NCBI GenBank assembly: GCA_014607495.2
Contig: CP053161.1
Span: forward strand, 3,729,115 to 3,793,114
Direction: 5' to 3'
Origin: Carposina sasakii
Lineage: Eukaryota > Arthropoda > Insecta > Lepidoptera > Carposinidae
DNA: 64,000 nt
The position numbers and the translations under genes were made by a program. Under the pieces are notes generated by a model that had not been told where the DNA came from, ran no database searches, and worked only from the letters and a program-made list of their open reading frames with translations. Positions 63,610 through 64,000 of this stretch are shown piece by piece; positions within the stretch are counted from its first letter, which is position 1; every line of letters starts with the position of its first letter.

Positions 63610-64000
63610 AACAGCTATCTATTGCAGAGATATAGACTAGGCTCGTAGGCGATGAAAAGGCTTACATAATAAATAAACATTTTGTATAACACTTGGATAT
63701 TTTTTATTTCATCTACTTTGATGGATTTTGTTAAATAAATATTTGTTAAAAGAAAGGTGTTTTATTTTTGAAGCCTCTTGGTTCAGGATTAGCATCTAGT
63801 CTATTGATTTTAATTATTCAATGTTAGTGTTCCTAAGTTATATGTATCCTATATAATATATTTTTTTTACAATTAGATAGGCAAAGATTTGACCGCCATC
63901 GTGCCTGATTAGCGGCCTAATGTACATGTTGGCCTAGAAAGTGCCTATTCACTTTAGCTTTGAAGAGACCAATGTTGTAGTGCTCGGGAAATACATCGGC
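63610..64000. other. Right end of window, no feature recognised
   Basis: AT-rich sequence with several AATAAA motifs on both strands but no frame or repeat I recognise. Confidence 0.5.

Overview
This is a eukaryotic nuclear window, almost certainly from a moth or butterfly (Lepidoptera). The genes have many short exons with GT-AG introns. The introns and spacers are packed with repeats I recognise from lepidopteran genomes: tRNA-derived SINEs with A and B boxes, small Helitrons ending in a GC hairpin plus CTAG, RTE-type LINE tails, and several families of short inverted-repeat elements. I see no prokaryotic features, no CRISPR array and no genuine tRNA or rRNA gene.

Four protein-coding genes can be modelled by chaining exons through matching splice phases. 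(1) The 3' half of a VPS13-family bridge-like lipid transfer protein runs on + from 2140 to 37127: 22 exons, 4464 nt including the stop, 1487 residues in the window. Its 5' part lies beyond the left edge. (2) A small secreted-protein gene is nested antisense inside a VPS13 intron (15812 to 14420, two exons, 365 aa, unknown function). (3) A YJU2B/CCDC130 (Saf4-like) spliceosome protein lies on - from 40619 to 39169 (three exons, 389 aa), tail-to-tail with VPS13; the two predicted poly(A) signals are about 30 bp apart and face each other. (4) A complete WDTC1/adipose gene lies on + from 45147 to 55756 (12 exons, 671 aa, WD40-TPR-WD40).

The rest is largely mobile DNA. Bases 1-1754 hold the LTR, tRNA-Tyr primer site and gag of a BEL/Pao retrotransposon on -. 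A long VPS13 intron (21942-33138) contains a decayed DIRS-type tyrosine-recombinase retrotransposon flanked by long direct repeats, with a related solo repeat near 60.0-60.6 kb. Another VPS13 intron holds a Ty3/gypsy 5' LTR-gag remnant nested in a THAP/P-like transposon. From 57 kb to the end I see only repeats.

The most distinctive signal is a recurring duplication of exon 3' ends together with their splice donor. It occurs as a 109-bp array at VPS13 exon 10, as a second copy of the end of VPS13 exon 6 beyond a 54/108-bp higher-order array, and as a 38-bp array that repeats the WDTC1 stop codon plus a GTGAGT donor. Other points of interest are an inverted pair of ~200-bp repeats bracketing WDTC1 exon 3, a VPS13 exon at 33139-33284 recovered only by phase bridging, and a shortened VPS13 C-terminal region. 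All gene models are from reading alone; no search or alignment was run.
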